From: Pseudomonadota bacterium
GTDB taxonomy: Bacteria; Pseudomonadota; Alphaproteobacteria; Caulobacterales; Caulobacteraceae
Assembly: GCA_023434265.1 (NCBI GenBank)
Contig: JAEYTA010000147.1
Span: forward strand, 1-22,935
DNA: 22,935 nt
Direction: 5' to 3'
Shown: piece by piece, positions 1 to 10,171 of the stretch
Position numbering within the stretch: the first letter of the stretch is position 1
Layout of the letters: the number at the start of each line of letters is the position of its first letter
The notes under the pieces: model-generated
Told to the model about the DNA's origin: nothing
Databases searched by the model: none
What the model saw: only the letters and a program-made list of their open reading frames with translations
Position numbers and translations under genes: made by a program

Positions 1-1
1 C

Positions 2-313
2 CATCAGGAACGCGCCGCCGAACTGAAACGCCGCCTCGCCGAGGCCGGCATCCCGGTGATGCCGTCGGAGAGCCACATCGTGCCGGTGTTCGTCGGCGAT
101 CCGGTGCACACCAAGATGATCTCGGACATGCTGCTGGAAGAGCACGGCGTCTACGTCCAGCCGATCAACTACCCGACCGTGCCGAAGGGCACCGAGCGGC
201 TGCGCTTCACGCCCTCGCCCAACCACGACGACGCCATGATGGACGACCTCGTCGCCGCCATGGACAGGCTCTGGACTCACTGCAACGTGGCGCGGCTGCC
301 GATCGCGGCCTGA
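2..313 (+). CDS. hemA: 5-aminolevulinate synthase, C-terminal part (5' end outside the window)
   Basis: This is the last 103 residues of the PLP-dependent enzyme that condenses glycine with succinyl-CoA to 5-aminolevulinate, the first step of haem synthesis by the C4 route typical of alphaproteobacteria. The reading frame is open from the left edge and ends with TGA at 311-313. The C-terminal domain signature is clear: IVPVFVGD, then a segment ending in GVYVQPINYPTVPKGTERLR and RFTPSPNH. These are conserved in ALA synthases and distinguish it from related alpha-oxoamine synthases such as KBL and BioF. The PLP lysine and N-terminal domain lie outside the window. The next gene is convergent, so this is the 3' end of its transcription unit. 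Confidence 0.95.
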   Translation, partial: HQERAAELKRRLAEAGIPVMPSESHIVPVFVGDPVHTKMISDMLLEEHGVYVQPINYPTVPKGTERLRFTPSPNHDDAMMDDLVAAMDRLWTHCNVARLPIAA

Positions 314-329
314 CGGCGCGCCTCAGGGG

Positions 330-348
330 CGGCCCGGCTCGTGGGCCG
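330..348 (+). terminator. Possible terminator stem after hemA
   Basis: The arms CGGCCC (330-335) and GGGCCG (343-348) form a perfect 6-bp stem with a 7-nt loop, 17 bases after the hemA stop codon. No T-run follows, so this is at best a weak intrinsic terminator or a 3'-end stabilising hairpin. Confidence 0.35.
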
Positions 349-410
349 ACCTGCGAGAAGCTCCGCGGCCTGATGCGCAGCCTGGAGGCGGCGATCGGGC
401 TCGCGCCGGA

Positions 411-441
411 GGCCCGGTCGGCTCCGGATTGAACCCGGGCC
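411..441. terminator. GC-rich stem between convergent genes
   Basis: The arms GGCCCGG (411-417) and CCGGGCC (435-441) form a perfect 7-bp stem with a 17-nt loop, five bases from the stop codon of the serine hydrolase gene on the minus strand. It could end transcription from either side. There is no T-run, and in DNA this GC-rich such stems also arise by chance. Confidence 0.25.
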
Positions 442-445
442 GGCC

Positions 446-1483
446 TTAACCTGCGTCGACCACGCGAAGGATCGCGGCGAGCAGGTCGTCGGCAAGGGTC
501 GAGGACGCGGGGGGCTCGCCCTGTCGCACCACGACGAGTCCCCGGGAGGGAACCGCCAGCAGCATCTGACCGCCCGCGCCCAGAGCCGCCGCCGTGTCGG
601 GCGGCGCGGACGGAAAGCGAAGTGTGGGCCCTCGCCCGTAGGCGTCGAAGCCCGGTCGGGCGTTCGTCCACCACAGCAGGCCGTAGGACGGGTTCAGCGA
701 CTGCGACGGGCTGACGAGGGTGCGGAACAGTTCCGCCCCGACCAGCCGGCGGCCGTTGCAGGCGCCTTCGCCAAGGACCAGCTCGCCGAACCGGCCCAGA
801 TCGCGCGCCGTCGAAAGGGCGCTGTAGTAGTTGGTGACGGGCCCCTCGCCGCCCGCTCCCGGCGAGGTGATCCAGGTCGTGCTCGCCATGCCCAGCGGGC
901 CGAGCAGCCGGCGGCCGGCGTAGCTCTCGACCGTCTCGCCGGCGGCCCGGGCGAGCACATGAAACAGCAGGTGGTAGGCGGCGGTGTTGTAGGCCCAGCG
1001 GGTCCCCGGCGGGGCGCGCAAGGGCGCCGCCGCATTGATCGCGAACTGGTCCCCGGCGACCCCTCGCAGCGCCAGCCCTCGGTCGTCGAGACCGGAGGTC
1101 ATGCTCATCAGGTGGCGCAGCGTGATCCCGGCGCGGGGGTCGCTTCGCCAGGCCGGGATGAAGTCCGCCGCCGCCTGGTCGAGGCCGGCGATCGCCCCGT
1201 CCTCGACCGCCATGGCGATGAGCACGGCGAGGATGCTCTTGGCCACCGAGGCCACCTCGCGCGGTCGCTCCGGCCCCCATCCGGGGGCGTGGCGTTCGGC
1301 CAGGATCTCTCCGTTGCGGCGGATCAGGACACCGGTGCTGGCCTGCGCCATGGCGAGGTCGAGCACGGCGTCCAGGTCGGGCGAGAGGCAGGCGGCGACC
1401 GATCCCGCCGCCGGGCCGGCGATCAGCGCCGTCGCGCCGCCGAGCAGGGCGCGCCGCGACGGACCGGCGACCGCTCGCGCCAT
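446..1483 (-). CDS. Serine hydrolase of the beta-lactamase/PBP4* fold, Tat-exported, probable lipoprotein
   Basis: This 345-residue protein belongs to the Beta-lactamase (class C-like) serine hydrolase family, which includes esterases such as EstB and amide hydrolases such as NylB. The nucleophile motif is S79-V-A-K82 (SVAK), and the second motif is the Tyr of WAYNTAAYHLL (Y165). A late GLLWWTN segment is usual in the family. The N-terminus has a twin-arginine pair (SRRALLGG, R10-R11), a hydrophobic stretch, and a lipobox-like VAAC at residues 29-32, suggesting Tat export and lipidation of C32. ATG at 1481-1483 lies two bases after the SDR stop codon, so it is the last gene of the operon. It may be a second ester- or amide-cleaving enzyme of the pathway. 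Beta-lactam resistance is not implied. The family is secure; the substrate is unknown. Confidence 0.88.
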   Translation of the reverse strand: MARAVAGPSRRALLGGATALIAGPAAGSVAACLSPDLDAVLDLAMAQASTGVLIRRNGEILAERHAPGWGPERPREVASVAKSILAVLIAMAVEDGAIAGLDQAAADFIPAWRSDPRAGITLRHLMSMTSGLDDRGLALRGVAGDQFAINAAAPLRAPPGTRWAYNTAAYHLLFHVLARAAGETVESYAGRRLLGPLGMASTTWITSPGAGGEGPVTNYYSALSTARDLGRFGELVLGEGACNGRRLVGAELFRTLVSPSQSLNPSYGLLWWTNARPGFDAYGRGPTLRFPSAPPDTAAALGAGGQMLLAVPSRGLVVVRQGEPPASSTLADDLLAAILRVVDAG

Positions 1484-1485
1484 GT

Positions 1486-2370
1486 TCAGGCCACCCTGGC
1501 CGTCCGCGCCTCGGCGCTGGCGACCTCGCGTTCGGCCTGGGTGAAGCCGTAGGCGGGGATGATCGACCCCGCCGGGTCCGACACGGTCTCCCAGGCCTCC
1601 CGAAGCCGCTCGCCCGCCGCCGCGCCGCCGCCGATGTATTCGCCCGGCGTGAGGGTGACATAGGCGCGGGCGAAGTGGCCGGCTCCGGCGCAGACGATGG
1701 CGCGCGTCGGCGCCTCGTCGACGACCAGTGGAAGCAGGGCAGGGCTGACCAGCGCGGGATCGAGCCGCTCGAGACTCGCCTCGCCCAGCACGCCCTCGGT
1801 CATTTGCGTCGCCGCCGTCGGCGCCAGGCAGTTGACGCGGATGCCGTACTTCTCGCCCTCGATGGCGAGCGTCTGCATCAGGCCGACGAGAGCCATCTTG
1901 GCCGCCCCGTAGTTGGCCTGGCCGAAGTTGCCGTAGAGCCCCGAGGAGGAGGTGGTCATGACGATGCGGCCATGGCGCTGCTCGCGCATGACCTCCCAGA
2001 CCGCCTTCGAGCAGATCGCCGCCCCCATCAGGTGCACGTCCACGACCAGCCGGAAGTCGTCGAGGCTCATCTTGGCGAAGCTCCTGTCGCGCAGGATGCC
2101 GGCGTTGTTGATCAGGATGTCGATCCGTCCCCAGGCGTCCAGGGTCCGCTCCACCATGGCCTGGACCGCGGCCTCGTCGGTCACGGAGCCGGCGATGGCC
2201 AGCGCCTCGCCGCCCGCTTCGACGATCTCGGCGGCGACGGCCTCTGCCGCGGCTTCGCCGAGGTCGTTGACCACCACCCGCGCCCCCTGACGGGCCAGAT
2301 AGAGGGCGTGCTGTCGCCCCAGCCCGCCGCCCGCGCCCGTCACGATCGCGATCCGCCCCTCAAGGCTCAT
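1486..2370 (-). CDS. Short-chain dehydrogenase, (3R)-hydroxyacyl-CoA dehydrogenase-like (MFE-2/17beta-HSD4 type)
   Basis: This is a 294-residue classical SDR. The cofactor-binding glycine motif is TGAGGGLG (residues 11-18). VVVNDLG, with D36 at the end of beta-2, points to NAD(H). NNAG is at 88-91, and the catalytic set is S141, Y154 and K158 (QANYGAAK). The pair GAGGGLGR and VVVNDLG is characteristic of the dehydrogenase part of peroxisomal multifunctional enzyme 2 and bacterial relatives that oxidise 3-hydroxyacyl-CoA or steroid side-chain CoA esters. I chose ATG at 2368-2370 because GGGGGAGAG lies just upstream and SDR homology starts at once. The frame stays open to 2511, but that extension is low-complexity and overlaps the TetR gene. 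Next to the acyl-CoA synthetase, a beta-oxidation-like step is the best inference. Confidence 0.9.
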   Translation of the reverse strand: MSLEGRIAIVTGAGGGLGRQHALYLARQGARVVVNDLGEAAAEAVAAEIVEAGGEALAIAGSVTDEAAVQAMVERTLDAWGRIDILINNAGILRDRSFAKMSLDDFRLVVDVHLMGAAICSKAVWEVMREQRHGRIVMTTSSSGLYGNFGQANYGAAKMALVGLMQTLAIEGEKYGIRVNCLAPTAATQMTEGVLGEASLERLDPALVSPALLPLVVDEAPTRAIVCAGAGHFARAYVTLTPGEYIGGGAAAGERLREAWETVSDPAGSIIPAYGFTQAEREVASAEARTARVA

Positions 2371-2414
2371 GCCGTCTCTCCCCCGTGCTGTGTGATCGCC
2401 CGGACCGGATCGCC

Positions 2415-3138
2415 TCAGGCGCCGGTCCCGGGCTTGCAGATGCTCATGAAGCCGGCGGCCATGAAGGTCGCCATCCGGTCCTTCACCGCGCCGAAGTCGT
2501 CGGAGTCGCACAGGCCGCCCGACAGCCGGTTGATCCGGCCGGTGCGGGCCAGCGTCAGCATCAGCGCGCCCGTGACGAAGTGGTAGCCCCAGAAGATGTC
2601 CTCCTCGGCGCAGTCCGGAAGGGCCTTCTTCAACAGCTCGATCAGCCGCAGGACGACCGGGTCGAAATGCAGATCCATCAGCTCGGCGCCGTAGGTGGTG
2701 TTGGACGCCAGCGCGCCCAGCGCCCCGTAGTTCTTCCAGCTCTCGCCGCCCTCGCTGTAGAGGTCCAGGTCGGTGTCGAGGAAGGCGCGCAGCGCGCCCT
2801 CCACCGTCGGCTTGCCTCCGGTGGCGACGTCGTACTCGTCCAGCGCCTTCATCCGCAGGCCGCTGGTCACCCCGGCGCGCCGGCCGATGACGGCGTCGAA
2901 CAGCGTCTTCTTGTCGGTGAAATAGTAGTTCAGCAGGGTGTGGTGAACGCCGACCCGCTGGGCCACGTCCTTCAACGTCACGCCATACAACCCGTGGATC
3001 GAGAACAGGTATTCGGCCGCGTCGAGGATCTGCTCCATCTTGTCGGCGCGCTGCTCGACCTTGGTGCGTCGACGGCGCGGCTTGGCGCCCTCGGCGACTT
3101 CGCCCCGGGCCCTGGCCGCGGGGAGGTCCGGACTCTTT

Positions 3139-3152
<14 letters not shown>
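2415..3152 (-). CDS. TetR/AcrR-family transcriptional regulator
   Basis: This 245-residue protein has a basic N-terminal tail (KPRRRR) and then a TetR DNA-binding domain: QILDAAEYLFSIHGLYGVTL followed by the recognition helix region VGVHHTLLNYYFTDKKTLFDAV (about residues 67-88 from M1). The C-terminal ligand-binding domain is all-helical and not diagnostic. I chose ATG at 3150-3152; an in-frame TTG at 3156-3158 would add two residues. The gene overlaps the end of the acyl-CoA synthetase gene by 14 bases, so it is transcribed within the operon. A TetR protein embedded this way is usually an autoregulatory repressor released by a pathway metabolite, often an acyl-CoA; that is inference. The inverted repeat at 10045-10070 is a candidate operator. 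Confidence 0.92.
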
Positions 3153-4703
<1,551 letters not shown>

Positions 4704-4713
<10 letters not shown>

Positions 4714-6341
4714 GGCGCGGCGGCGGGTGGCACGGGAGCGGCGGCGACGCCGACGGCCCAGGTCCAGGGCGTGCCGCCCGCGACTCGACGGCGGCAGACC
4801 TCGGTCTCGCGCAGTTCGAACATGCCCGGCATGACGCGCTCGCGGGCGACCGGTCGGTCCTCGAAGGCCATGTAGGCGCGCGCCTGACCGTAGGCGGGCC
4901 ATTCGGGCTGATCCGGCGCGGCGGGCGCGCCGCTCGTCGCGAACGTCGCCCAGTAGGCCATGATGGCCTCGGACAAGCCCTGCTCCTCCGGGGTGTCGGG
5001 CATGGCCGGCCAGCGCGGCGGGAGCTTGTCGAACGCCCCGAAGACATAGGGGATTTCGGCCGCGTGAAAGGCGTGCAGCCCGGCCTCGTCGGCCGCCGGA
5101 TAGCCGTGGTCGAACAGGTAGAGCCAGGCCGGCTGGCCCAGCGCCGTCTGCGCCCGGGCCATCCGCTCGGACGTCCAGCCGTAGAGGGCGTCCCGCGGCG
5201 CGGCGAGCACGCTCCCGGCCAGGTCGCTGGCCGGATAGAGGGCGAGGAAGGCGTCGGCCAGGTCGCCGTAGCGCTCCCGGATCGCCGCCTCGTAGGTCGC
5301 GGCGTCCGCCGGCGGCGGCGGGGCGAGGAAGCGCAGAGTGCGGATCTCGCCCTCGTTGAAGCCGACCAGCAGGGGCACGGGAGCCTGCTCGCCCCGGTCG
5401 AAGATCTGCACGACCTGTTCAGGCAGCACCTCGCCGTCGACCGTGCCCCACGGGATGTAGCCCGTCGCCGGCGCGGCGGTGACCAGCTCCTGGGCGTCCA
5501 TGGCCCTCATCTCGGCGAGGTTCCGCCCGCCGAGCTGCGTCTGCAGCCAGACGCCGACGGCCTCCGCCGCCGGCTGGCCGTAGCGGCTCGAGCGCAGTTC
5601 CGGCGTCGACAGCATGTAGGCGCTCTGCGCGATGGCGCGGTCGAACAGGCCGCGCGCCGCGGGCGAGGCCATCAGGTACATGACGCTCAGCGCGCCCGCG
5701 GACTCCCCGGCGATCGTCACGTTGTCCGGATCGCCCCCGAAGGCGGCGATGTTGGCCTCGACCCACTTCAGGGCGGCGATCTGGTCGAGCAGGCCGTAGT
5801 TGCCCGAGACGTTGCGGCGCGACTCCGCGCTCAGCTCCGGGTGGGCCATGTAGCCGAGCGCGCCGAGCCGGTAGTTGATCGTCACGACCACCAGGCCGTG
5901 CCGGGCCGCCATGCGGGCCCCGTCGTACATGGGTTCGCTGCCGGCTCCGGAGGTCAGCGAGCCGCCATGTATCCACACGAACACGGGGGCCTTGTCCGCG
6001 CCCTCCGGCCGCCAGACGTTGAGGAACAGGCAGTCCTCGCTCATCTCCGGCGGCTCGGCCGGCGCGTAGATGCTGGTCCCGCGCGCCGTCGGCTGCGGGC
6101 AGGCGGGGCCGAAGCGGGTGGCCTCGCGGGTGTCGCTCCAGCGCGGCATTTCGGCGGGCGGGCGCCAGCGGCGCCAGCCCGTCGGGGGCAGGGCGAAGGG
6201 CACGCCGCGGAACACGTCGACGCCGTCGAGCGCCTCGCCGCTCACCGGCCCCGCCGGCGCGTCGACGACCGGCTGCGCCAAGGCAGCGCCGGGCAGGGCC
6301 AGGGCGAGGGCGGCTGCGGCGGCCAGGAACTTGCCGGTCAT
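4704..6341 (-). CDS. Type-B carboxylesterase, secreted
   Basis: This 545-residue carboxylesterase/lipase family protein (COesterase, alpha/beta hydrolase) has an N-terminal signal peptide (about residues 1-22, ending GAALAQ), so it should act in the periplasm. The family hallmarks are EDCLFLNVW (102-110), the oxyanion-hole motif WIHGGSL (123-129), and the nucleophile elbow GESAG with S214. The likely triad acid is E332 in GFNEGE and the histidine is H426 in HAAEIPYVFG, the same arrangement as in acetylcholinesterase-like enzymes. The length is normal for the family. Start ATG 6339-6341 overlaps the MFS stop codon by ATGA. Lying between the transporter and CoA ligase genes, it most likely releases the carboxylic acid that the ligase then activates. 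The ester is not identifiable. Confidence 0.93.
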
Positions 6342-7678
6342 GACCGGGCCTCCGAAGCGACCTGCCTTCGAATCTTCGCGGCCAGTCCGACGAACATCAG
6401 GATCGCCAGGCCGTAGAACGGAAGCAGGGTGTACATGGCCATCTGCAGCGAGTTGTCCGGGTGCGTGGCCCGGAACCAGTCGCTGACGGCGCCCAGCCAG
6501 GTCGGGCCGAGGCCGAGGCCGATCAGGTTCATCACCAGCAGCAGCAGGGCGCCGGCCAGCACGCGCTGGTCGGGCCGCACCTCCTCCTGGACCAGGGTGA
6601 TGGCGGGCGACAGATAGAAGTAGTTCAGTCCCATGGGCAGGACGAGGAAGACCAGCGACAGCTGCCAGGTCGGGGCCCAGACGAAGGCGGCGAAGAAGGG
6701 CGCCGCGATCGCCAGCCCGACCGCCGGGAGCCAGGCGTAGGCCGTCTTCGAACGGCGGCTCAGCCGGTCGATCAGCCGGCCCGAGACGAACATGCCGGCG
6801 CTGACCCCGAAGCCGACGATCAGGGCGTACCAGAGGGCGATCTGCTCCAGCGTCATGCCCTTTTCGCGCATCAGGAACAGGGTGGCGAAGTTGAGCAGGG
6901 CGTAGGTCACGAACTGGGTCGCCCCGCAGGCCAGGGCCATGCCGCGCAGCACCGGATTGGCGAAATACATACGGCAGGTGGACCAGAATCGCGCCTTCGG
7001 GATCGGCGCCGCCTCGGCCGGCGGATGCGTCTCAAGCGGCTGGTCCAGCCCGCCCTTCCTCGGCTCGCGCACGAACAGCCAGACGACCAGGGCGGTGACC
7101 ACCCCGACCACGCCGACCCAGACGAAGGCGTCGCGCCACGAATAGGCGGCGGCGATCGAGGCGCCGAAGGCGACCCCCAGCGCCGAGCCGATCGGGGGGC
7201 CGAGATTGAACAGGCTCAGGGCCGTACCGCGCGTGCCCGAGGGGAAGTAGTCGGAGATGATGGCGTACGACGGCGGCACGCCGCCGGCCTCGCCGACCCC
7301 GACCATCATCCGCGAGACCGCCAGCTGGCCGTAGTTCGTCGACAGGCCGCAGGCGGCCGTGGCCGCGCTCCACAGGCCGCAGGCGACGGCCAGCACGCGC
7401 ACCCGGTTGGTCCGGTCGGCCAGCCAGCCGACGGGAATGGCGAGGATGCAGTAGAACAGCGCGAAATAGAGCCCGCCGATCAGCCCCAGCTGCCCGTCGG
7501 TGACGCCGAGGTCGTCCTGGATCGGCTTGGCGAGGATGGACAGCAGCTGCCGGTCGAGAAAGTTCAGCACATAGACGAAACAGAGCACGGCCAGGACGAA
7601 CCAGGCCCGGGCTCCCGGACGCGCCCTCGGCGCGCCGGGGAGGGAGGATGCGGCGGACGACGCCATGTCAGTACTCAT
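6338..7678 (-). CDS. MFS transporter, spinster-like
   Basis: This 446-residue major facilitator has about 12 hydrophobic segments. TM1 carries LNFLDRQLL, typical of the spinster-like branch. The loop 2-3 signature is GWLADRTNRVR (84-94), and TM4 carries RMMVGVGEAGG (123-133), followed by PPSYAIISDYFP. The frame is open to 7828, but the extra 50 residues lie inside the receptor gene and are Ser/Thr/Arg-rich noise. The start is ATG at 7676-7678 (MSTDMASS) or ATG at 7664-7666; neither has a strong ribosome-binding site, which suits translational coupling to the receptor gene. Members of this branch often sit beside TonB-dependent receptors in Caulobacter and sphingomonad catabolic loci. Uptake of the hydrolysed substrate is the best guess, but export cannot be excluded. 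Confidence 0.9.
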   Translation of the reverse strand: MSTDMASSAASSLPGAPRARPGARAWFVLAVLCFVYVLNFLDRQLLSILAKPIQDDLGVTDGQLGLIGGLYFALFYCILAIPVGWLADRTNRVRVLAVACGLWSAATAACGLSTNYGQLAVSRMMVGVGEAGGVPPSYAIISDYFPSGTRGTALSLFNLGPPIGSALGVAFGASIAAAYSWRDAFVWVGVVGVVTALVVWLFVREPRKGGLDQPLETHPPAEAAPIPKARFWSTCRMYFANPVLRGMALACGATQFVTYALLNFATLFLMREKGMTLEQIALWYALIVGFGVSAGMFVSGRLIDRLSRRSKTAYAWLPAVGLAIAAPFFAAFVWAPTWQLSLVFLVLPMGLNYFYLSPAITLVQEEVRPDQRVLAGALLLLVMNLIGLGLGPTWLGAVSDWFRATHPDNSLQMAMYTLLPFYGLAILMFVGLAAKIRRQVASEARS

Positions 7679-9968
7679 AGCCGACGCGCACGCCGACCGT
7701 CCGCGGCCGCAGGCGGCCGTAGCGGCCGTCGATGAAGGCCTCCGGGTGGACGTAGTTGACCGAGTCGTCGTCGAACAGGTTCTCGACATAGGCCCCGACG
7801 GTGAAGCGGTCGAAGGCGAAGGCCACATTGGCGTTCACGAAGGTGTAGCTGTCCGTGTCGTCGAAGGTCGCCAGCGGCACGAGCGGCCGCCCCGGCGTGT
7901 TCGGGAAGGCGTTCGGGAAGTCGCCGACATGCGAGATGGCCACTGAGGCGTTGCCCACAACGCCCGGCGCCGGATCCCACTCGTAATTGACCCGCAGCGA
8001 GCCGGAGAACTCCGGCCCCGCCAGCCGCGCGCCCATGACGGCGCCCGAGATGGCCGCCTCCTGGGCGGTCAGGTCGTCCACCTCGGCGTGGTTCCACGAC
8101 CCTGTCAGGGCCACCGTCCAGCCTTCCGCGGGCAGGGCGGTGAGCGACACCTCGACGCCCTTGCTGGTCGCGCCGCCGATGTTGGTGGCGAACTGCACCG
8201 AGTCCGAGACGCGGTTGGCCTGCACCTGGATGTCGTTCCAGTCGATCCAGTAAAGGGCCGCGTCGGCGTACAGACGGCCGTCGAGGAAGCGGCCTTTCAC
8301 CCCCACCTCGTAGTTGATCAGCTCGTCCGAGGTCGCGCCGTACGGTATGACGATGTCGGTCGGGTCGAGCGTGCTGACGGCGCCGGCGCGGGCGTTGACG
8401 ATCGGAGGCCGGAAACCCGTGGCCACCGCCGCATAGGTGGTGATTGAGGGAACGGGCCGCCACGACAGGCTGAGCCGGTACGAAGGTCCGCTCTCCTCGG
8501 CCTTGACTCCCACCGCCGCCGGCACCGGCGTGACGACCAGCGGCCCCGGATTGGGGAAGCCCAGCACGGTCGCGATATAGGCCCGCGTCAGGTAGTCCGA
8601 GTTGTAGCCGCCGTCTTCAGTGAAGCCCTGGGCGTCGGTCGAGCCGTAGCGCAGGCCGCCGGTCACCCACAGGTCGGGGGTGAAGCGGTAGGTCAGCTGC
8701 CCGAAGGCCGCGATTTCGTGGCTGATGAAGTGCGAGCCGAAGCGCAGGTAGTACTCGTCCGGCAGGCCCGTGAACCCTTGGGCCGCGAGGAATTCCGGGC
8801 TGGAGCGGTAGTTGTAGTCGACGTCGCGGCGCTTGCGGAAATAGAAGCCGCCCAGCGACCAGTCGAAGCGGCCGCCCGGGTCCGAGACCAGCCGCAGCTC
8901 CTGCACGAAGGTGTCGTCGTAAGCGTCCGCGTCCAGCGCGAACGGGAAGGCCTGGGCGTAGGTGCCCGCCAGGTCGACGTAGAACAGACCGGTGTAGTCC
9001 GACTGCGTGGTCGAGCTGGTCAGCCGCGCGCCGTCGAACTGGTATTCGAAGGTCGCATTGTAGTTGGCCATGTCGCTCTGGAAGAGGTCCGGCCGGTCGG
9101 TGCGCCGGACGAAGTCGCCCAGCGTCGGGTTGGTCAGCGAGGCGTCGTGCGGGTTGCTGACTTCCTTCGCGTACATCAGGCGGGCCGAGAACCGCTCGTT
9201 CGGCTCCCACTGCAGGATGGCGCGGCCGCCGTACTGGATCAGGGTATTGGCGTCCTCGATGCCCGTGCCGACGTTGTCGACCCAGCCTTCCTCGTGGCGC
9301 GAGAAGCCGACCACGCGCAGCGCCAGCTGGTCCTCGACCAGCGGCACGTTGACCATGCCGTGATAGCGCTGGCGCAGCCCGCCTTCGTTCATCACCCCCA
9401 GGTCGACGAGGGCCGAGGCGTCGAAACGGCTGGCGTCCGGATCGTGGGTCAGGATGCGCAGGGCGCCGGCCAGCGAGCCCGAGCCGAACAGGGTGCCCTG
9501 CGGGCCGCGCAGGAACTCGATGCGTTCGACGTCGTACAGGCTTGGGTCGAGGATGGTGGAGTTGCCGTTCGACGAGATCGGAAGCTCGTCGAGGTAGATG
9601 GCCACCGTGCTCTGCAGGTTGGCGCCATAGCCGTTGGTGGCGATGCCGCGGGCGGTGAAGTTGTTGAAGTTGGCCGAGGCCCGGTTCAGCACCACGCCCG
9701 GCGTCGCCGTGGCCAGGCCGTCGTAGTTGACGATGCCCCGCTCGTTCAACTCGTCCTGGGACAGGGTGGTGATGCTGACGGGAACGTCCTGCAGCCGCTC
9801 CTCACGCCGCGTGGCGGTGACGATGACCTCGTCGAGCGCCGTCGCCGTTCGATCGCGTCCTTCCTCCTGGGCCGCTGCGGGTTGCTGGTCCTGCGCCCGG
9901 GCCTGGTCCGGCGTCATGGCCGCCGCCTGCGCAGCCGCGCAGACGGAGGCGAGCAGTATCGCCCTCAT
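7668..9968 (-). CDS. TonB-dependent outer-membrane receptor
   Basis: This 766-residue protein starts with a signal peptide (RAILLASVCAAAQAAA), followed by a TonB-box-like DEVIVTATR (46-54). The plug domain (about 56-180) contains DVPVSITTLS, ATPGV, FTARGI and RGPQGTLFGSGS. The rest is a 22-strand-type barrel with many aromatic/Asp turns, ending in an aromatic C-terminus (GVRVGYEY) as expected for BAM-dependent insertion. The start is ATG 9966-9968, with GAGGGAGGG seven bases upstream. It is the promoter-proximal gene of the catabolic operon. Such receptors import siderophores, vitamins, glycans or, in this bacterial group, many hydrophobic carbon sources. There is no FecA-like N-terminal signalling domain, and the downstream genes are catabolic, so a carbon substrate is more likely than iron. 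Confidence 0.95.
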   Translation of the reverse strand: MRAILLASVCAAAQAAAMTPDQARAQDQQPAAAQEEGRDRTATALDEVIVTATRREERLQDVPVSITTLSQDELNERGIVNYDGLATATPGVVLNRASANFNNFTARGIATNGYGANLQSTVAIYLDELPISSNGNSTILDPSLYDVERIEFLRGPQGTLFGSGSLAGALRILTHDPDASRFDASALVDLGVMNEGGLRQRYHGMVNVPLVEDQLALRVVGFSRHEEGWVDNVGTGIEDANTLIQYGGRAILQWEPNERFSARLMYAKEVSNPHDASLTNPTLGDFVRRTDRPDLFQSDMANYNATFEYQFDGARLTSSTTQSDYTGLFYVDLAGTYAQAFPFALDADAYDDTFVQELRLVSDPGGRFDWSLGGFYFRKRRDVDYNYRSSPEFLAAQGFTGLPDEYYLRFGSHFISHEIAAFGQLTYRFTPDLWVTGGLRYGSTDAQGFTEDGGYNSDYLTRAYIATVLGFPNPGPLVVTPVPAAVGVKAEESGPSYRLSLSWRPVPSITTYAAVATGFRPPIVNARAGAVSTLDPTDIVIPYGATSDELINYEVGVKGRFLDGRLYADAALYWIDWNDIQVQANRVSDSVQFATNIGGATSKGVEVSLTALPAEGWTVALTGSWNHAEVDDLTAQEAAISGAVMGARLAGPEFSGSLRVNYEWDPAPGVVGNASVAISHVGDFPNAFPNTPGRPLVPLATFDDTDSYTFVNANVAFAFDRFTVGAYVENLFDDDSVNYVHPEAFIDGRYGRLRPRTVGVRVGYEY

Positions 9969-10039
9969 GTGATGTCCCTCCCTCGGCGCCGATCATGAAC
10001 GTCGGCGCTCGGAGAGAGAGGGACACGGCCCGGCGACCT

Positions 10040-10070
10040 TGTCAATATTCGCTCTCGTGTGTGTGAATAT
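10040..10070 (-). promoter_or_regulatory. Probable promoter -35 element and operator of the receptor operon
   Basis: On the minus strand a perfect TTGACA lies at 10045-10040. Overlapping it is an inverted repeat with arms ATATTC (10045-10050) and GAATAT (10065-10070), extending to ATATTCgC/GtGAATAT. The DNA around it is strongly GC-rich, so this AT-rich dyad stands out. No convincing -10 is visible 16-18 bases downstream. The position, about 70 bases before the receptor start codon, suits a repressor site for the operon's TetR protein or a site for the adjacent response regulator. The rest of the 203-bp gap (9969-10171) contains only the receptor ribosome-binding site and nothing else I recognise. 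Confidence 0.5.
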
Positions 10071-10171
10071 CTGCGTTATGAGTTTGCCACAGCCCGCGTC
10101 GTCGCTGTCAGGACGCGCCGCCGGCGCCCGCCAGGCAAGGAACTTTCGCGGCTGATCGCCGCCGCGCGCCA

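Noticed and set aside
446..1483. Antibiotic-resistance beta-lactamase
   Set aside because: The protein has the fold and SxxK motif but sits in a catabolic operon and resembles esterase/amide hydrolase relatives; nothing supports resistance.
207..1661. Long open frame on the minus strand overlapping the serine hydrolase
   Set aside because: Arg/Pro/Gly-rich translation with no domain, in a different frame from a gene with clear motifs; such shadows are usual at this GC content.
2371..2511. N-terminal extension of the SDR frame
   Set aside because: The 47 extra residues are Arg-rich and overlap the TetR gene; the strong ribosome-binding site lies directly before ATG 2370.
4714..4902. N-terminal extension of the acyl-CoA synthetase frame
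   Set aside because: It lies inside the esterase coding region and looks like out-of-frame sequence; homology begins at MPMIDGEM.
10057..10065. GTGTGTGTG as a microsatellite or phase-variation tract
   Set aside because: It is only four to five units long and lies within the spacer of the inverted repeat; too short to call a variable repeat.
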